Part shown: positions 7,948-16,595 of the stretch, piece by piece
Layout: each line of letters begins with the position of its first letter
Position numbering within the stretch: position 1 is the first letter of the stretch
Source of the DNA: Pseudohoeflea sp964511625
GTDB lineage: Bacteria > Pseudomonadota > Alphaproteobacteria > Rhizobiales > Rhizobiaceae
Length of the DNA: 64,000 bases
Direction of reading: 5' to 3'
NCBI GenBank assembly: GCA_964511625.1
Contig: CAZEJG010000019.1
Location: 7,740-71,739, forward strand
Notes under the pieces: model-generated
What the model was told of the DNA's origin: nothing
The model's database searches: none
What the model saw: the letters and a program-made list of their open reading frames with translations, nothing else
Program-made: the position numbers and the translations under genes

Positions 7948-9654
7948 ATGTCACAAGCTGTTTCCCAGAAGGAGGATTTTGCCTCCCTCTTCGCAGAATC
8001 CATCGCCGACCAGGATCTGGCGGAAGGTTATGTTGCCAAGGGCACCATCACCGCCATTGAAAAGGATATGGCGATTGTCGACGTCGGCCTGAAGGTCGAA
8101 GGTCGCGTCCCGCTCAAGGAATTCGGTGCCAAGTCCAAGGACGGCACGCTCAAGGTCGGCGACGAAGTCGAAGTCTATGTCGAGCGCATCGAAAACGCTC
8201 TCGGCGAAGCCGTGCTGTCGCGCGAAAAGGCGCGCCGCGAGGAAAGCTGGGTCCGTCTCGAAGAGAAGTTCAACGCGCAGGAACGCGTCGAAGGCGTCAT
8301 CTTCAACCAGGTCAAGGGTGGCTTCACCGTCGATCTGGACGGCGCCGTGGCCTTCCTGCCGCGTTCGCAGGTCGACATCCGTCCGATCCGCGACGTCTCC
8401 CCGCTGATGAACATCCCGCAGCCGTTTGAAATCCTCAAGATGGACAAGCGCCGCGGCAACATCGTGGTTTCGCGCCGCACCGTCCTCGAGGAAAGCCGTG
8501 CCGAACAGCGTTCGGAAATCGTGCAGAACCTCGAAGAGGGCCAGGTTGTCGAAGGCGTGGTCAAGAACATCACCGATTACGGTGCGTTCGTCGACCTCGG
8601 CGGCATCGACGGCCTGCTGCACGTCACCGACATGGCCTGGCGCCGCGTCAACCATCCGTCGGAAATCCTGTCGATCGGCCAGACCGTCAAGGTCCAGATC
8701 ATCCGCATCAACCAGGAAACCCACCGTATCTCGCTCGGCATGAAGCAGCTCGAGAGCGATCCGTGGGACGGCATCGGCGTCAAGTATCCGTCCGGCAAGC
8801 GCATCACCGGTACCGTGACGAACATCACGGACTACGGCGCGTTCGTCGAACTGGAGCCGGGCATCGAAGGCCTCATCCACGTTTCCGAGATGTCCTGGAC
8901 CAAGAAGAACGTCCATCCGGGCAAGATCCTGTCGACCTCGCAGGAAGTCGATGTGGTCGTTCTCGAAGTCGATCCGAACAAGCGTCGTATTTCGCTCGGT
9001 CTCAAGCAGACCCTCGAAAACCCGTGGGAAGTCTTCGCCCAGAGCCACCCGACCGGCACCGAAGTCGAAGGCGAGGTCAAGAACAAGACCGAATTCGGTC
9101 TGTTCATCGGTCTCGACGGCGACGTCGACGGCATGGTTCACCTCTCCGACCTCGACTGGAACCGTCCGGGCGAACAGGTCATCGAGGAGTTCAACAAGGG
9201 TGACATGGTCAAGGCCGTGGTTCTCGACGTCGACGTCGAGAAGGAGCGCATCTCGCTCGGCATCAAGCAGCTCGGCCGCGATTCGGTCGGTGAAGCCGCC
9301 GCTTCGGGCGACCTGCGCAAGGGTGCCATCGTCTCGGCGACCGTGACCGCGATCACCGATGGCGGTATCGAAGTCTCGCTCGTCGACCACGAAGACGTTG
9401 CGGCCTTCATCCGCCGTTCGGATCTGTCGCGTGACCGCGACGAGCAGCGCCCCGAGCGCTTCTCGGTCGGCCAGACGGTCGATGCCCGCGTGACCAACTT
9501 CTCCAAGCGTGACCGCAAGGTGACCCTCTCGATCAAGGCGCTGGAAATCGCCGAAGAGAAGGAAGCCGTCGCACAGTTCGGTTCGTCGGACTCCGGCGCA
9601 TCGCTCGGCGACATCCTCGGCGCCGCGCTGAAGAAGCAGAACGGCGACGACTAA
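7948..9654 (+). CDS. rpsA: 30S ribosomal protein S1
   Basis: A 568-residue protein with six S1 RNA-binding domains, which brings mRNA to the 30S subunit. Repeated S1 signatures are visible, such as VEGVVKNITDYGAFVDLGGIDG, then GLIHVSEMSW, GMVHLSDLDW and the strand ending KRRISLGLKQ. The start at 7948 has AGGAG seven bases upstream and gives the usual N-terminus MSQAVSQKEDFASLF. Length is as expected for alphaproteobacteria. The codon use is strongly biased to a few GC-ending codons, as expected for a highly expressed gene. A strong terminator follows at 9687. Confidence 0.98.
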   Translation: MSQAVSQKEDFASLFAESIADQDLAEGYVAKGTITAIEKDMAIVDVGLKVEGRVPLKEFGAKSKDGTLKVGDEVEVYVERIENALGEAVLSREKARREESWVRLEEKFNAQERVEGVIFNQVKGGFTVDLDGAVAFLPRSQVDIRPIRDVSPLMNIPQPFEILKMDKRRGNIVVSRRTVLEESRAEQRSEIVQNLEEGQVVEGVVKNITDYGAFVDLGGIDGLLHVTDMAWRRVNHPSEILSIGQTVKVQIIRINQETHRISLGMKQLESDPWDGIGVKYPSGKRITGTVTNITDYGAFVELEPGIEGLIHVSEMSWTKKNVHPGKILSTSQEVDVVVLEVDPNKRRISLGLKQTLENPWEVFAQSHPTGTEVEGEVKNKTEFGLFIGLDGDVDGMVHLSDLDWNRPGEQVIEEFNKGDMVKAVVLDVDVEKERISLGIKQLGRDSVGEAAASGDLRKGAIVSATVTAITDGGIEVSLVDHEDVAAFIRRSDLSRDRDEQRPERFSVGQTVDARVTNFSKRDRKVTLSIKALEIAEEKEAVAQFGSSDSGASLGDILGAALKKQNGDD

Positions 9655-9686
9655 GCCGCTCCGCTCTTCACAAGCTTGAAAACGAA

Positions 9687-9715
9687 ACCCGCCGGAGCGA
9701 TCCGGCGGGTTTTTT
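9687..9715 (+). terminator. Rho-independent terminator after rpsA
   Basis: A perfect 10-base stem ACCCGCCGGA/TCCGGCGGGT with loop GCGA, followed by a T run, 33 bases after the rpsA stop codon. Confidence 0.93.
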
Positions 9716-9738
9716 GTTTATCGGATTTGCGGATTTTC

Positions 9739-9889
9739 GAGAGACAATGACGCTTGTCTGCGTGAGATGAGAGACAAATCAATTTGATTCTCAAAAAATA
9801 ACTGAATTGATAGACAAGGCGGTTTGTCTCTCTTACAACGCATTGTAAGCGCGTTGTGTCGCAGAATTCCGTAGAAGTGAGAGACAAAA
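9739..9889 (+). promoter_or_regulatory. Repeated GAGAGACAA operator-like sites upstream of fic
   Basis: Four copies of GA(G/T)AGACAA lie on the plus strand at 9739-9747, 9769-9778, 9809-9817 and 9879-9889, plus two inverted half-sites. AGACAA-N6-TTGTCT occurs twice with the same six-base spacer (9742-9759 and 9812-9829). The last copy, TGAGAGACAAAA, abuts the TTG start of fic and covers its ribosome site. A further palindrome TTACAA-CGCA-TTGTAA lies at 9833-9848. The arrangement looks like a multi-site operator for autoregulation or for an unlinked regulator. Confidence 0.6.
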
Positions 9890-11023
9890 TTGGCCTCACC
9901 TCCATCCGCCTTGGATTTTACGGACGCCGTCCGGTACCATTACGGCGCCTTCCCGCCCGCTCGTCTGGACGCAGCGAGATTGCTCAACCCTCTCGCCAAT
10001 GCATCGGCGGCGCTGGCGCGCTATGACCAGATGCTCAAGACGATGCACAACAGCGAAATCCTGCTCGCGCCCCTGCGCAACCAGGAAGCTGTGATCTCTT
10101 CACGGATGGAGGGAACGATCAGCACCCTCGACGAAGTGCTGCAACTGGAAGCGGATCAGGATGAGGAGAACGCGCAAGCCGGCCATCGGATAGAGACGCT
10201 GGAGGTCCTGCTTTACGGACGCGCCATGCGTTGGGCGCAAGAGGCGATGCGAAACGGACAGCCGCTCTCCAATCACCTCATCCGCAACATCCACCAGATC
10301 ATGCTCAGCTTCGGCCGCGGGGCGCATCTCGATCCCGGACAGTTCAAGGCAGAGCAAAACTATCTGGCCGATCGCTCCAGGCGCAAAATCCTGTTCGTGC
10401 CGATCAGTCCGGAACAACTGCCTCCGGCCATGGACAGGCTGTTCACCTATATTGCCGACCCGGACGCCCAGATCCTCATACGCACGGCGGTCGCGCACCT
10501 GGAGTTTGAAGCCCTCCATCCGTTCAAGGATGGCAACGGCCGCATCGGCAGGATGCTGATCACGCTGATGCTCTGGCATTTCGGCGTGGTGTCCGCCCCG
10601 CACTTCTACGTGAGCCGGGTGTTCGAGGACAATCGCGATCGCTACATCGATCTCATGAGAGCCGTTTCGGCGACCGGCAACTGGACCGAATGGGTCGAAT
10701 TTTTCCTCCAGTCACTGGAAAAGCAGGCCAATACCAATCTCGCCAAGGCGGAAGCGATCCGGGACCTCTACGAGGAATTGAAGGCGGAATTTCTCGACCG
10801 CCTGTCTTCGAGATGGTTTCAGGTTGCTCTCGATTTTCTCTTTACCCAGCCGGTGTTCCGGAACAGCACCTTCACAGCGAAGGCTGGAATTCCGCCGGCC
10901 GTGGCGCACCGTATCAGCAAGTCTCTTCTGGACGGAGACTATCTCCGCGTGCTGCAGCCGGCCGCCGGGCGACGGGCGGCGCTCTATTCGTTCGAGCCGC
11001 TGCTCGAACTCGTTCGCGACTAG
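9890..11023 (+). CDS. Fic-domain protein (putative AMPylase), class II
   Basis: A 377-residue Fic protein. The N-terminal domain contains the inhibitory motif S70-x3-E74-G75 (ISSRMEG), which in class II Fic proteins blocks ATP binding in cis. The catalytic motif HPFKDGNGRIGR begins at His210 and is complete, so transfer of AMP (or another phosphate-containing group) to a target hydroxyl is expected. The C-terminal ~90 residues (FRNSTFTAKAGIPPAVAHRI, then SKSLLDGDYL) look like a winged helix, as in the Fic proteins with a DNA-binding tail. The start is TTG at 9890 with GAGAG upstream; no better ATG exists near the conserved N-terminus. The repeated sites at 9739-9889 suggest it may bind its own promoter. 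The target protein is unknown. Confidence 0.9.
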   Translation: MASPPSALDFTDAVRYHYGAFPPARLDAARLLNPLANASAALARYDQMLKTMHNSEILLAPLRNQEAVISSRMEGTISTLDEVLQLEADQDEENAQAGHRIETLEVLLYGRAMRWAQEAMRNGQPLSNHLIRNIHQIMLSFGRGAHLDPGQFKAEQNYLADRSRRKILFVPISPEQLPPAMDRLFTYIADPDAQILIRTAVAHLEFEALHPFKDGNGRIGRMLITLMLWHFGVVSAPHFYVSRVFEDNRDRYIDLMRAVSATGNWTEWVEFFLQSLEKQANTNLAKAEAIRDLYEELKAEFLDRLSSRWFQVALDFLFTQPVFRNSTFTAKAGIPPAVAHRISKSLLDGDYLRVLQPAAGRRAALYSFEPLLELVRD

Positions 11024-11029
11024 ACTTCG

Positions 11030-12001
11030 TCAATACCCGCCGACCACAGGCAGGATTTCGCCGGTGATGTAGCTCGACATCTGCGGCGAGGCGAGAAAGA
11101 CGTAGGCCGGGGCCAGTTCCTCGGGCTGCGCGGGACGCTTCATGGCCGCCTGCTTGCCGAAATTCTTCACCTGGTCGTCCGGCCGGTCCGACGGATTGAG
11201 CGGCGTCCAGACCGGGCCCGGAGCCACACAATTCACGCGGATACCCTTCGGCATCAGATTCGACGCCAGCGCCCGCGTGAAGGCGTGAATGCCGCCCTTG
11301 GTCATCGAATAGTCGACGAGCGCGCCGGACCCCTCGATGCCGGTCGTCGAGCCGGTGTTGACGATCGAGGCACCGGACTTCAGGTGCGGCACCGCCGCCT
11401 TAGCCATGTTGAAATAGCCGTAGAGATTGGTCTTCAGTGTTTCGTCGAAATGATCGTGGGTGAGATCGTCGAAATCGAAGGCGTGATACTGGAAGGCGGC
11501 ATTGTTGACGAGAATGTCGAGCCCGCCGAGTTCGCTGACCGTCTTTTCGACCGCCGCCTCGCAATGGCCGCGGTCGCGTACGTCGCCCGAAATCGTGATG
11601 CAGCGCCGGCCTTCCTTCTCCACCATCTGCTTCGTCTCCGCCGCATCGTCATCCTCGGACAGATAGAAAATCGCCACATCCGCGCCTTCGCGGGCGAACA
11701 GCACCGCCACCGAACGACCGATACCGGAATCGCCGCCGGTTATCAGAGCCACCTTGCCGTCGAGCTTGCCTGATCCCTTGTAGAACGGTGCGTCGTACAT
11801 CGGTGCGGGGTCCAGCGTGTGCTCGGTTCCAGGCTTGTCCTGATGGCCCTGGGCAAATGGCGGCTCCGGATAGGCCCGCGCCCCTGCCTGCATGGGGCCG
11901 GAGTCTGGCGTCTTTCTGTCGGCCTCGGCCCTGTCCACCTGCTCCTGAACCGCGCGCTGAGCGCGCACGGCTTCTTTCACGGATGTCTGGTCGGTGCTCA
12001 T
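11030..12001 (-). CDS. Short-chain dehydrogenase/reductase (YghA/YhdG-like)
   Basis: A 323-residue NAD(P)-dependent oxidoreductase. After a ~75-residue polar N-terminal extension (typical of the YghA/general-stress SDR group), the Rossmann motif TGGDSGIGRS is followed by NNAAFQ, the catalytic DYSMTKGG (Tyr-x3-Lys) and GPVWTPLNPS. The start at 12001 has AAGGAGAA nine bases upstream. It converges with fic (six bases between stops). The likely role is aldehyde/ketone reduction in stress, but substrate is not readable. Alternative: glucose 1-dehydrogenase-like activity. Confidence 0.9.
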   Translation of the reverse strand: MSTDQTSVKEAVRAQRAVQEQVDRAEADRKTPDSGPMQAGARAYPEPPFAQGHQDKPGTEHTLDPAPMYDAPFYKGSGKLDGKVALITGGDSGIGRSVAVLFAREGADVAIFYLSEDDDAAETKQMVEKEGRRCITISGDVRDRGHCEAAVEKTVSELGGLDILVNNAAFQYHAFDFDDLTHDHFDETLKTNLYGYFNMAKAAVPHLKSGASIVNTGSTTGIEGSGALVDYSMTKGGIHAFTRALASNLMPKGIRVNCVAPGPVWTPLNPSDRPDDQVKNFGKQAAMKRPAQPEELAPAYVFLASPQMSSYITGEILPVVGGY

Positions 12002-12066
12002 GGTCGTTCTCCTTGAAAGTCCCTTTTCCGGAGAATGACAGCTGCTGACGTTTGTTCCCCGACTTG

Positions 12067-12231
12067 TCAGTCGCCGAGCCCGATATCGCGGCGAACATGG
12101 TCGGAGAAATCCCGCAGGTCCGCCGCGACGCGGCGGAACCGGCGGCGTTGCCGCCTGCGCCCCGCCCATGCCGCCACGGCACGAAGAATCCGTCCGGTAA
12201 GGGTTTGGCCCTGTTCGGGGGAAGACATCAT
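12067..12231 (-). CDS. DUF1127 (YjiS-like) small protein
   Basis: A 54-codon gene that is easily missed. It reads MMSSPEQGQTLTGRILRAV, then an Arg-rich stretch (GRRRQRRRFRRVAADL) and ends RDFSDHVRRDIGLGD. The Arg-rich helix and the ending D-H-x-x-R-D-I-G-L are the signature of DUF1127 proteins. GGAG lies five bases before the first ATG and eight before the second. In some alphaproteobacteria such proteins affect RNA turnover or phosphate/carbon metabolism, but the role here is unknown. It stands divergent to the LysR gene 97 bases away, the usual geometry for a target of that regulator. Confidence 0.78.
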   Translation of the reverse strand: MMSSPEQGQTLTGRILRAVAAWAGRRRQRRRFRRVAADLRDFSDHVRRDIGLGD

Positions 12232-12328
12232 TCCTGCTCCGATTGTTTATCCTTGAAGAGGAAGATGCTGCCGATAACCGTTGAAAACCAACGAAATGTC
12301 GGCAAGTATGCATAAGGAGAATTTATGT

Positions 12329-13222
12329 ATGCCTGATCGCAGCCTGCCGCCGCTTTCCGCCGTTCGCGCCTTCGAGGCCGCCGCACGGCATCTCAGTTTC
12401 ACCCGCGCCGGCGAGGAACTGGGCATGACCCAGGCGGCCGTGAGCTATCAGATCCGTCTTCTGGAGGAGCGTGTCGGCGAGCCGCTGTTTCTCCGCCGTC
12501 CAAGGCAGGTGAAGCTGACCGAGGCCGGCGCGCGCCTGGCCCCGCACATCTGGGAAGCCTTCGACCGGATGCGGCTCGCCTTCGACGATCTGGCACGGGA
12601 CACCGGTGGGACACTCGACATCAACGCCGTGCCGACCTTCGCCATTCACTGGCTGGGGGCGCACATAGGCCGTTTCCAGCTCGACAATCCCGACCTCGCC
12701 ATCCGCATCCGTCCGGTCAACGAGGTCATCGACTTTGCCAGCGATGGTGCCGATGTGGCGATCCGCGCCGGCAAGGGCGGATGGCCAGGCCTGCGCCGCC
12801 ACAAGCTGCTGGAAGCCGCCTATACCCCGATGATGAGCCCCGCAGTCGCCGCATCGATCGGAGGGGTGAAACAGCCCGCGGATCTGATGAAGCTCCCCAT
12901 TCTCGATCCCGACGACGAGTGGTGGGGACACTGGCTCGGGAAGGTGAACCTCGAAACCGACTGGCTGAAGGAGAAGCGGTCAAGCCGCATGGGCGCGCAG
13001 GTGATGGTGGGAGCGGCCGCGATCGCCGGCGCAGGCGTGGCGTTGCTGACCCCGGCCTTCTACGAGCGCGAACTGGCGACCGGTGCGCTGATCCAGCCCT
13101 TCGACGTCCTGGGCTATTCCGGCGACGCCTACTGGCTCGTCTATCCCGAGGCGCGCCGCAATGCGCCGAAGATCAGGCGGTTTCGCGAATGGATTCTGGC
13201 AGAGTGTGGCGGATCGGATTGA
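12329..13222 (+). CDS. LysR-family regulator (GcvA-like)
   Basis: A 297-residue transcriptional regulator. The N-terminal winged helix reads LSAVRAFEAAARHLSFTRA, GEELGMTQAAVSYQIRLLEE and PLFLRRPRQVKLTEAG; the C-terminal ligand domain begins near LDINAVPTFAIHWLG, as in GcvA-type regulators. The ATG at 12329 is chosen because AAGGAG lies nine bases upstream and the domain begins directly after it; the frame is open to 12281. It is divergent from the DUF1127 mini-gene, which may be its target. The inducer is unknown. Confidence 0.92.
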   Translation: MPDRSLPPLSAVRAFEAAARHLSFTRAGEELGMTQAAVSYQIRLLEERVGEPLFLRRPRQVKLTEAGARLAPHIWEAFDRMRLAFDDLARDTGGTLDINAVPTFAIHWLGAHIGRFQLDNPDLAIRIRPVNEVIDFASDGADVAIRAGKGGWPGLRRHKLLEAAYTPMMSPAVAASIGGVKQPADLMKLPILDPDDEWWGHWLGKVNLETDWLKEKRSSRMGAQVMVGAAAIAGAGVALLTPAFYERELATGALIQPFDVLGYSGDAYWLVYPEARRNAPKIRRFREWILAECGGSD

Positions 13223-13240
13223 GCCGGCCTCCGGCCCTTC

Positions 13241-13864
13241 TCACGAATGGGCGAAGATGTCGCTTTCTTCCCAGCCCATCAGGTCGAGCTTGGCACGTGT
13301 CGGCAGGAACTCGAAACAGGCATTGGCGATCGCCAGCCGGTCCTCGCGCTCGAGCCGCTCGGTGAGCTTCTCGGTCAGCGCATGCAGGTGCAGCACGTCG
13401 GAGGCGGCGTAATCGAGTTGCGCCGGCGACAGCGTTTCCGCCGCCCAGTCGGACGACTGCTGCTGCTTGGAGAGATCGACCTCGAGAAGTTCGCGGGTGA
13501 CGTCCTTGAGCCCGTGGCGGTCCGTATAGGTGCGGGTCAGCTTGGAGGCGATCTTGGTGCAGAACACCGGCGCGCAGGTGACCCCGAACGTGTGAAACAG
13601 CACCGCGATGTCGAACCGGCCGAAATGGAAGAGCTTGCGCCTGGCGCTGTCGGCCAGAAGCGCCGTCAGGTTCGGCGCCTCCGTCTGGCCCTTGGCGATT
13701 TGGACGACGTCGGCGCTGCCGTCGCCCGGCGACATCTGCACCACGCAGAGCCGGTCGCGGCGCGGGATCAGCCCCAGCGTCTCGGTGTCGATGGCAATGT
13801 CGCCGGTATAGCGCTTCGCATCGTCTGCGCTGATGTCGCCCTTGTGCAGCCTGATCTCGCCCAT
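13241..13864 (-). CDS. rnd: Ribonuclease D (short form)
   Basis: A 207-residue DEDDy 3'-5' exoribonuclease used in tRNA and small RNA 3' maturation. Exo I is IAIDTETLGL (Asp26, Glu28), Exo II lies near FHFGRFDIAVL and Exo III is LDYAASDVLHL with the Tyr and Asp of the DEDDy group. There is no HRDC domain, which is normal for the short form widespread in Hyphomicrobiales. The start at 13864 has AAGGA upstream; a longer frame begins at 13903 but its first residues are not typical. It converges with the LysR gene. Confidence 0.92.
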   Translation of the reverse strand: MGEIRLHKGDISADDAKRYTGDIAIDTETLGLIPRRDRLCVVQMSPGDGSADVVQIAKGQTEAPNLTALLADSARRKLFHFGRFDIAVLFHTFGVTCAPVFCTKIASKLTRTYTDRHGLKDVTRELLEVDLSKQQQSSDWAAETLSPAQLDYAASDVLHLHALTEKLTERLEREDRLAIANACFEFLPTRAKLDLMGWEESDIFAHS

Positions 13865-13955
13865 GAACCCGTCCTTTCGCTTTTTCGAGGGGCTATAGCC
13901 CAATTCGCCGCCCCGGCAAATGCCTGGCCGTCCCGCGCGCCGGACCCGGACAAGG

Positions 13956-13984
13956 AAAAACGGCCGGGCGATGGGCCCGGCCGT
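13956..13984 (-). terminator. Rho-independent terminator of the BMP-family gene
   Basis: Read on the minus strand, ACGGCCGGGC/GCCCGGCCGT form a 10-base stem with a five-base loop, followed by a T run, 27 bases after the stop codon at 14011. Confidence 0.9.
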
Positions 13985-14010
13985 CTGTCTGTGTCGTCGA
14001 TGAGGCCTGA

Positions 14011-15015
14011 TCAGTAGGGGCAGGTTTCGTCCGACATGTAGTCGTGGACTTCCACCTTGCCGTCGATGATGTCGGCCTTGGCCGCTTCCACGGCGGCCTT
14101 CATGTCGTCGGTGACGAGGTCCTTGTTGTTGTCGTCCATGGCGTAGTCGACGCCGCCTTCCTTGAGGCCCAGAACGTTGATGCCCGGCTCGAAGGTGCCG
14201 TCCTTGGCCGCCATGAAGGCGTCATAGACGGCCACGTCCACGCGCTTGAGCATGGAGGTGAGCACGTGACCCGGCTGGATGCCGTTCTGGTTGGAGTCCA
14301 CACCGATTGCCAGCTTGTCGGCGTCGGCGGCGGCCTGCAGCACGCCGAGACCGGTGCCGCCGGCAGCGGCGTAGATGACGTCCGAACCCTGGTCCATCTG
14401 CGACTTGGCGATTTCGCCGCCCTTGACCGGGTCGTTCCACGCGTCCGGCGTGGTGCCGGTCATGGCTTCGAGGACCTTGGCGTCCGGATTGGTGGCCATC
14501 ACGCCGCCCTTGTAGCCGCAGGAGAACTTGCGGATGAGCGGGATGTCCATGCCGCCCACGAAGCTCACCGTGCCGGTTTCGGAGGCCTTGGCGGCCATCA
14601 CGCCGACCAGATAGGAGCCTTCCTGTTCCTTGAACACGACCGAGCGCACGTTCGGCTTGTCGACCACCATGTCGATGATGGCAAACGACAGATCCGGATA
14701 TTCGTCGGCGATCTTCTCGAGTGCGGCCGACCAGGAGAAGCCGGCCATGACGATCGGGTTGTTGCCGTCCTTGGCGAAGCGGCGCAGCGCCTGTTCGCGC
14801 TGCGAATCGTTGGCGATCTCGAAGTCGCGGTAGTCGATGCCGGTTTCCGACTTGAACTTCTCCGCGCCGTTATAGGCGGCTTCGTTGAAGGATTTGTCGA
14901 ACTTGCCGCCGAGGTCGTAGATGATGGCCGGCTTGATGTCTTCGGCATAGGCGGTCGTCGCCATGACGGCGGTGGCCGCGAGGCCCAGAAGCGTGCGTTT
15001 CATTGTGTGCAGCAT
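14011..15015 (-). CDS. BMP-family ABC transporter substrate-binding protein
   Basis: A 334-residue periplasmic binding protein of the Bmp/PnrA type, a family that binds purine nucleosides or related compounds. The signal peptide is MKRTLLGLAATAVMATTAYA, followed by KPAIIYDLGGKFDKSFNEA, the family's N-terminal strand with the D-x-S-F-N-E-A motif. Later conserved segments are VSFVGGMDIPLI and DVIYAAAGGTGLGVLQAA. ATGs at 15015 and 15003 are both possible because the 12-base unit CTGCACACAATG is repeated in tandem; the first has AGGG nine bases upstream. No permease or ATPase gene is adjacent in the window, so the transporter partners must be elsewhere. Confidence 0.92.
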   Translation of the reverse strand: MLHTMKRTLLGLAATAVMATTAYAEDIKPAIIYDLGGKFDKSFNEAAYNGAEKFKSETGIDYRDFEIANDSQREQALRRFAKDGNNPIVMAGFSWSAALEKIADEYPDLSFAIIDMVVDKPNVRSVVFKEQEGSYLVGVMAAKASETGTVSFVGGMDIPLIRKFSCGYKGGVMATNPDAKVLEAMTGTTPDAWNDPVKGGEIAKSQMDQGSDVIYAAAGGTGLGVLQAAADADKLAIGVDSNQNGIQPGHVLTSMLKRVDVAVYDAFMAAKDGTFEPGINVLGLKEGGVDYAMDDNNKDLVTDDMKAAVEAAKADIIDGKVEVHDYMSDETCPY

Positions 15016-15209
15016 TGTGTGCAGCCCTGTCTGTTCACGTTGTTGGTCGCGTTTTGTGTGTTCCCCTCCGCAGGTATCCGCGCGAAGCGGACTGAATCCG
15101 GCGGAACAGGCCGGCCCGAAGGGGCCGGTTGCAGCCATCCTTGCACGGCTTTGGCGAGAATCCAACGTGGTTTTTCGGTTGACGCAGACTGACGCCGCGT
15201 CAGCCTTTG

Positions 15210-15875
15210 TCAGGCTCCGGCGCTCTCGACTCCCGGGCAGGAAACGCCCGTTCCGCGCAGCCCGCAATAGCCGCCGGGATTCTTGGCGAGGTACTGCTGG
15301 TGGTAGTCCTCGGCGTAGTAGAACGTGTCAGCCGGCGCGATCTCCGTGGTTACGCGGCCGCCGTGGCCGGCTTTCGTCAGGGCATCCTGGTAGGCCTTCG
15401 CGGCCGCCCTGGCCTCATCGAGCTGGGCATCGCTCGTCGTGTAGATCGCCGAGCGGTAGGTGGTGCCGATATCGTTGCCCTGGCGCATGCCCTGCGTCGG
15501 GTCATGCTCTTCGAAGAAGATCTTCAGCAGCTCGCCATAGCTCACCTTGGACGGATCGAAGGTGACGCGCACGATCTCGGCATGGCCGGTCATTCCGGTC
15601 ACCGTTTCCTGATAGGTCGGGTTGGGGGTCATCCCACCCTGATAGCCCACCGCTGTCGACCAGACGCCGGGCGTTTGCCAGAACAGCCGTTCGGCGCCCC
15701 AGAAACAGCCCATGCCGAAATAGGCGACCTCGAGACCCTCGGGCATATCGCCCTTGAGCGGCGTGCCGTTGACGAAATGGGTGGCGGCGGTGGGAATGGC
15801 CTCGTTGCGACCGGGCAGCGCCTGGCCCGGTTCGGGCATCTTGGTCTTCTTGTTGAACATGTCGATCAGATACAT
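15210..15875 (-). CDS. msrA: Peptide-methionine (S)-S-oxide reductase
   Basis: A 221-residue methionine sulfoxide reductase that repairs S-epimers in oxidised proteins. The catalytic Cys is in GMGCFWGAER, followed by VGYQGG and NPTYQETVTGMTGHAE, all hallmarks of MsrA; the resolving Cys region is YCGLRGTGVSCPG at the end. The N-terminal 40 residues (MYLIDMFNKKTKMPEPGQAL) match the alphaproteobacterial long form. The start at 15875 has GGAGG six bases upstream. It overlaps no neighbour; the small membrane gene 33 bases upstream is probably in the same transcript. Confidence 0.97.
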   Translation of the reverse strand: MYLIDMFNKKTKMPEPGQALPGRNEAIPTAATHFVNGTPLKGDMPEGLEVAYFGMGCFWGAERLFWQTPGVWSTAVGYQGGMTPNPTYQETVTGMTGHAEIVRVTFDPSKVSYGELLKIFFEEHDPTQGMRQGNDIGTTYRSAIYTTSDAQLDEARAAAKAYQDALTKAGHGGRVTTEIAPADTFYYAEDYHQQYLAKNPGGYCGLRGTGVSCPGVESAGA

Positions 15876-15907
15876 GGCGGACCTCCGTATCCGTTGCGTC
15901 GGGATGC

Positions 15908-16225
15908 TCAGGCGGCGAAGCGGCCGGCGGGTTTCTTCCGCTTGTAGCCGAGCAGGTAGAAGATCAGCGAAAGCGCCAGGAACACCGCCACGGCTGGCTG
16001 CAGCAGAACCCACTGGATCACCGGGTCCCAAAGAAGCGGGTGGATGTAGCGCTGCACCGCGGCCTGGGTGGCGTTGAGGCTTTCGGGATTGAACGAGTAC
16101 CAGGCCTCGCCCAGCACCGTCAGTTCCAGCCTGTCGGCGGCCACCGTCTGGATCGCGTCGACCACGCCGGTGATCACCGCCACCACGAGGAACATCAGGC
16201 TGATGAAACGAAGCAGGAAACGCAA
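15908..16225 (-). CDS. Small membrane protein of unknown function
   Basis: A 105-residue protein with two predicted membrane helices, LRFLLRFISLMFLVVAVITG at the N-terminus and WVLLQPAVAVFLALSLIFYL near the C-terminus, separated by a ~45-residue loop with the pattern LNATQAAVQRYIHPLLWDP, and a basic tail YKRKKPAGR. I recognise this pattern as a conserved hypothetical of Hyphomicrobiales without known role. The start is TTG at 16225 with GGGAGG six bases upstream; longer readings lack a ribosome site. It lies 32 bases before msrA on the same strand. Confidence 0.75.
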   Translation of the reverse strand: MRFLLRFISLMFLVVAVITGVVDAIQTVAADRLELTVLGEAWYSFNPESLNATQAAVQRYIHPLLWDPVIQWVLLQPAVAVFLALSLIFYLLGYKRKKPAGRFAA

Positions 16226-16476
16226 CCCGGACCTCCCGACCCTCGGCCCGACCCCGGGCCGGTATATTACCGACCTTCGATTGTTCCGACCTTGGTTTGA
16301 ACTGTTGAAATACATAGGTCCGACGGACCCAAAGCGCAACGGCGGCAAGGTTCACGGGCCGCGCAACTCCGCTCACGAAACCGGCATTTCAGCCCTGGCG
16401 GCGGGCTAAATCCCCGTCCTCGAGCCCCGCGCGGGTTGAATGCGCACATTCCCGTCATCATCTTGTCAGATAGCGG

Positions 16477-16504
16477 TTGCCATTGAAGGCGTTCTGACTA
16501 TATT
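16477..16504 (+). promoter_or_regulatory. Candidate promoter of tRNA-Ser
   Basis: TTGCCA (16477-16482) and TATATT (16499-16504) with a 16-base spacer, each one base from the sigma-70 consensus. It lies about 90 bases upstream of the tRNA-Ser gene. The rest of 16226-16595 shows nothing else I can support. Confidence 0.55.
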
Positions 16505-16595
16505 GCCGCGCGATCCGGCACATTGCTGCCGGAGGCCGCGACCGGCAGTCCCGACGGGTTCAGACGACCCGAAGGTTCAGGTCGACAGGCATTGC

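Noticed and set aside
7951..9390. A 479-codon minus-strand frame opposite rpsA
   Set aside because: Shadow of a highly biased ribosomal gene; no recognisable domain or start signal.
15001..15027. Tandem duplication of CTGCACACAATG at the start of the BMP-family gene as a regulatory repeat
   Set aside because: Two copies only; simplest reading is slippage that duplicated the start codon region.
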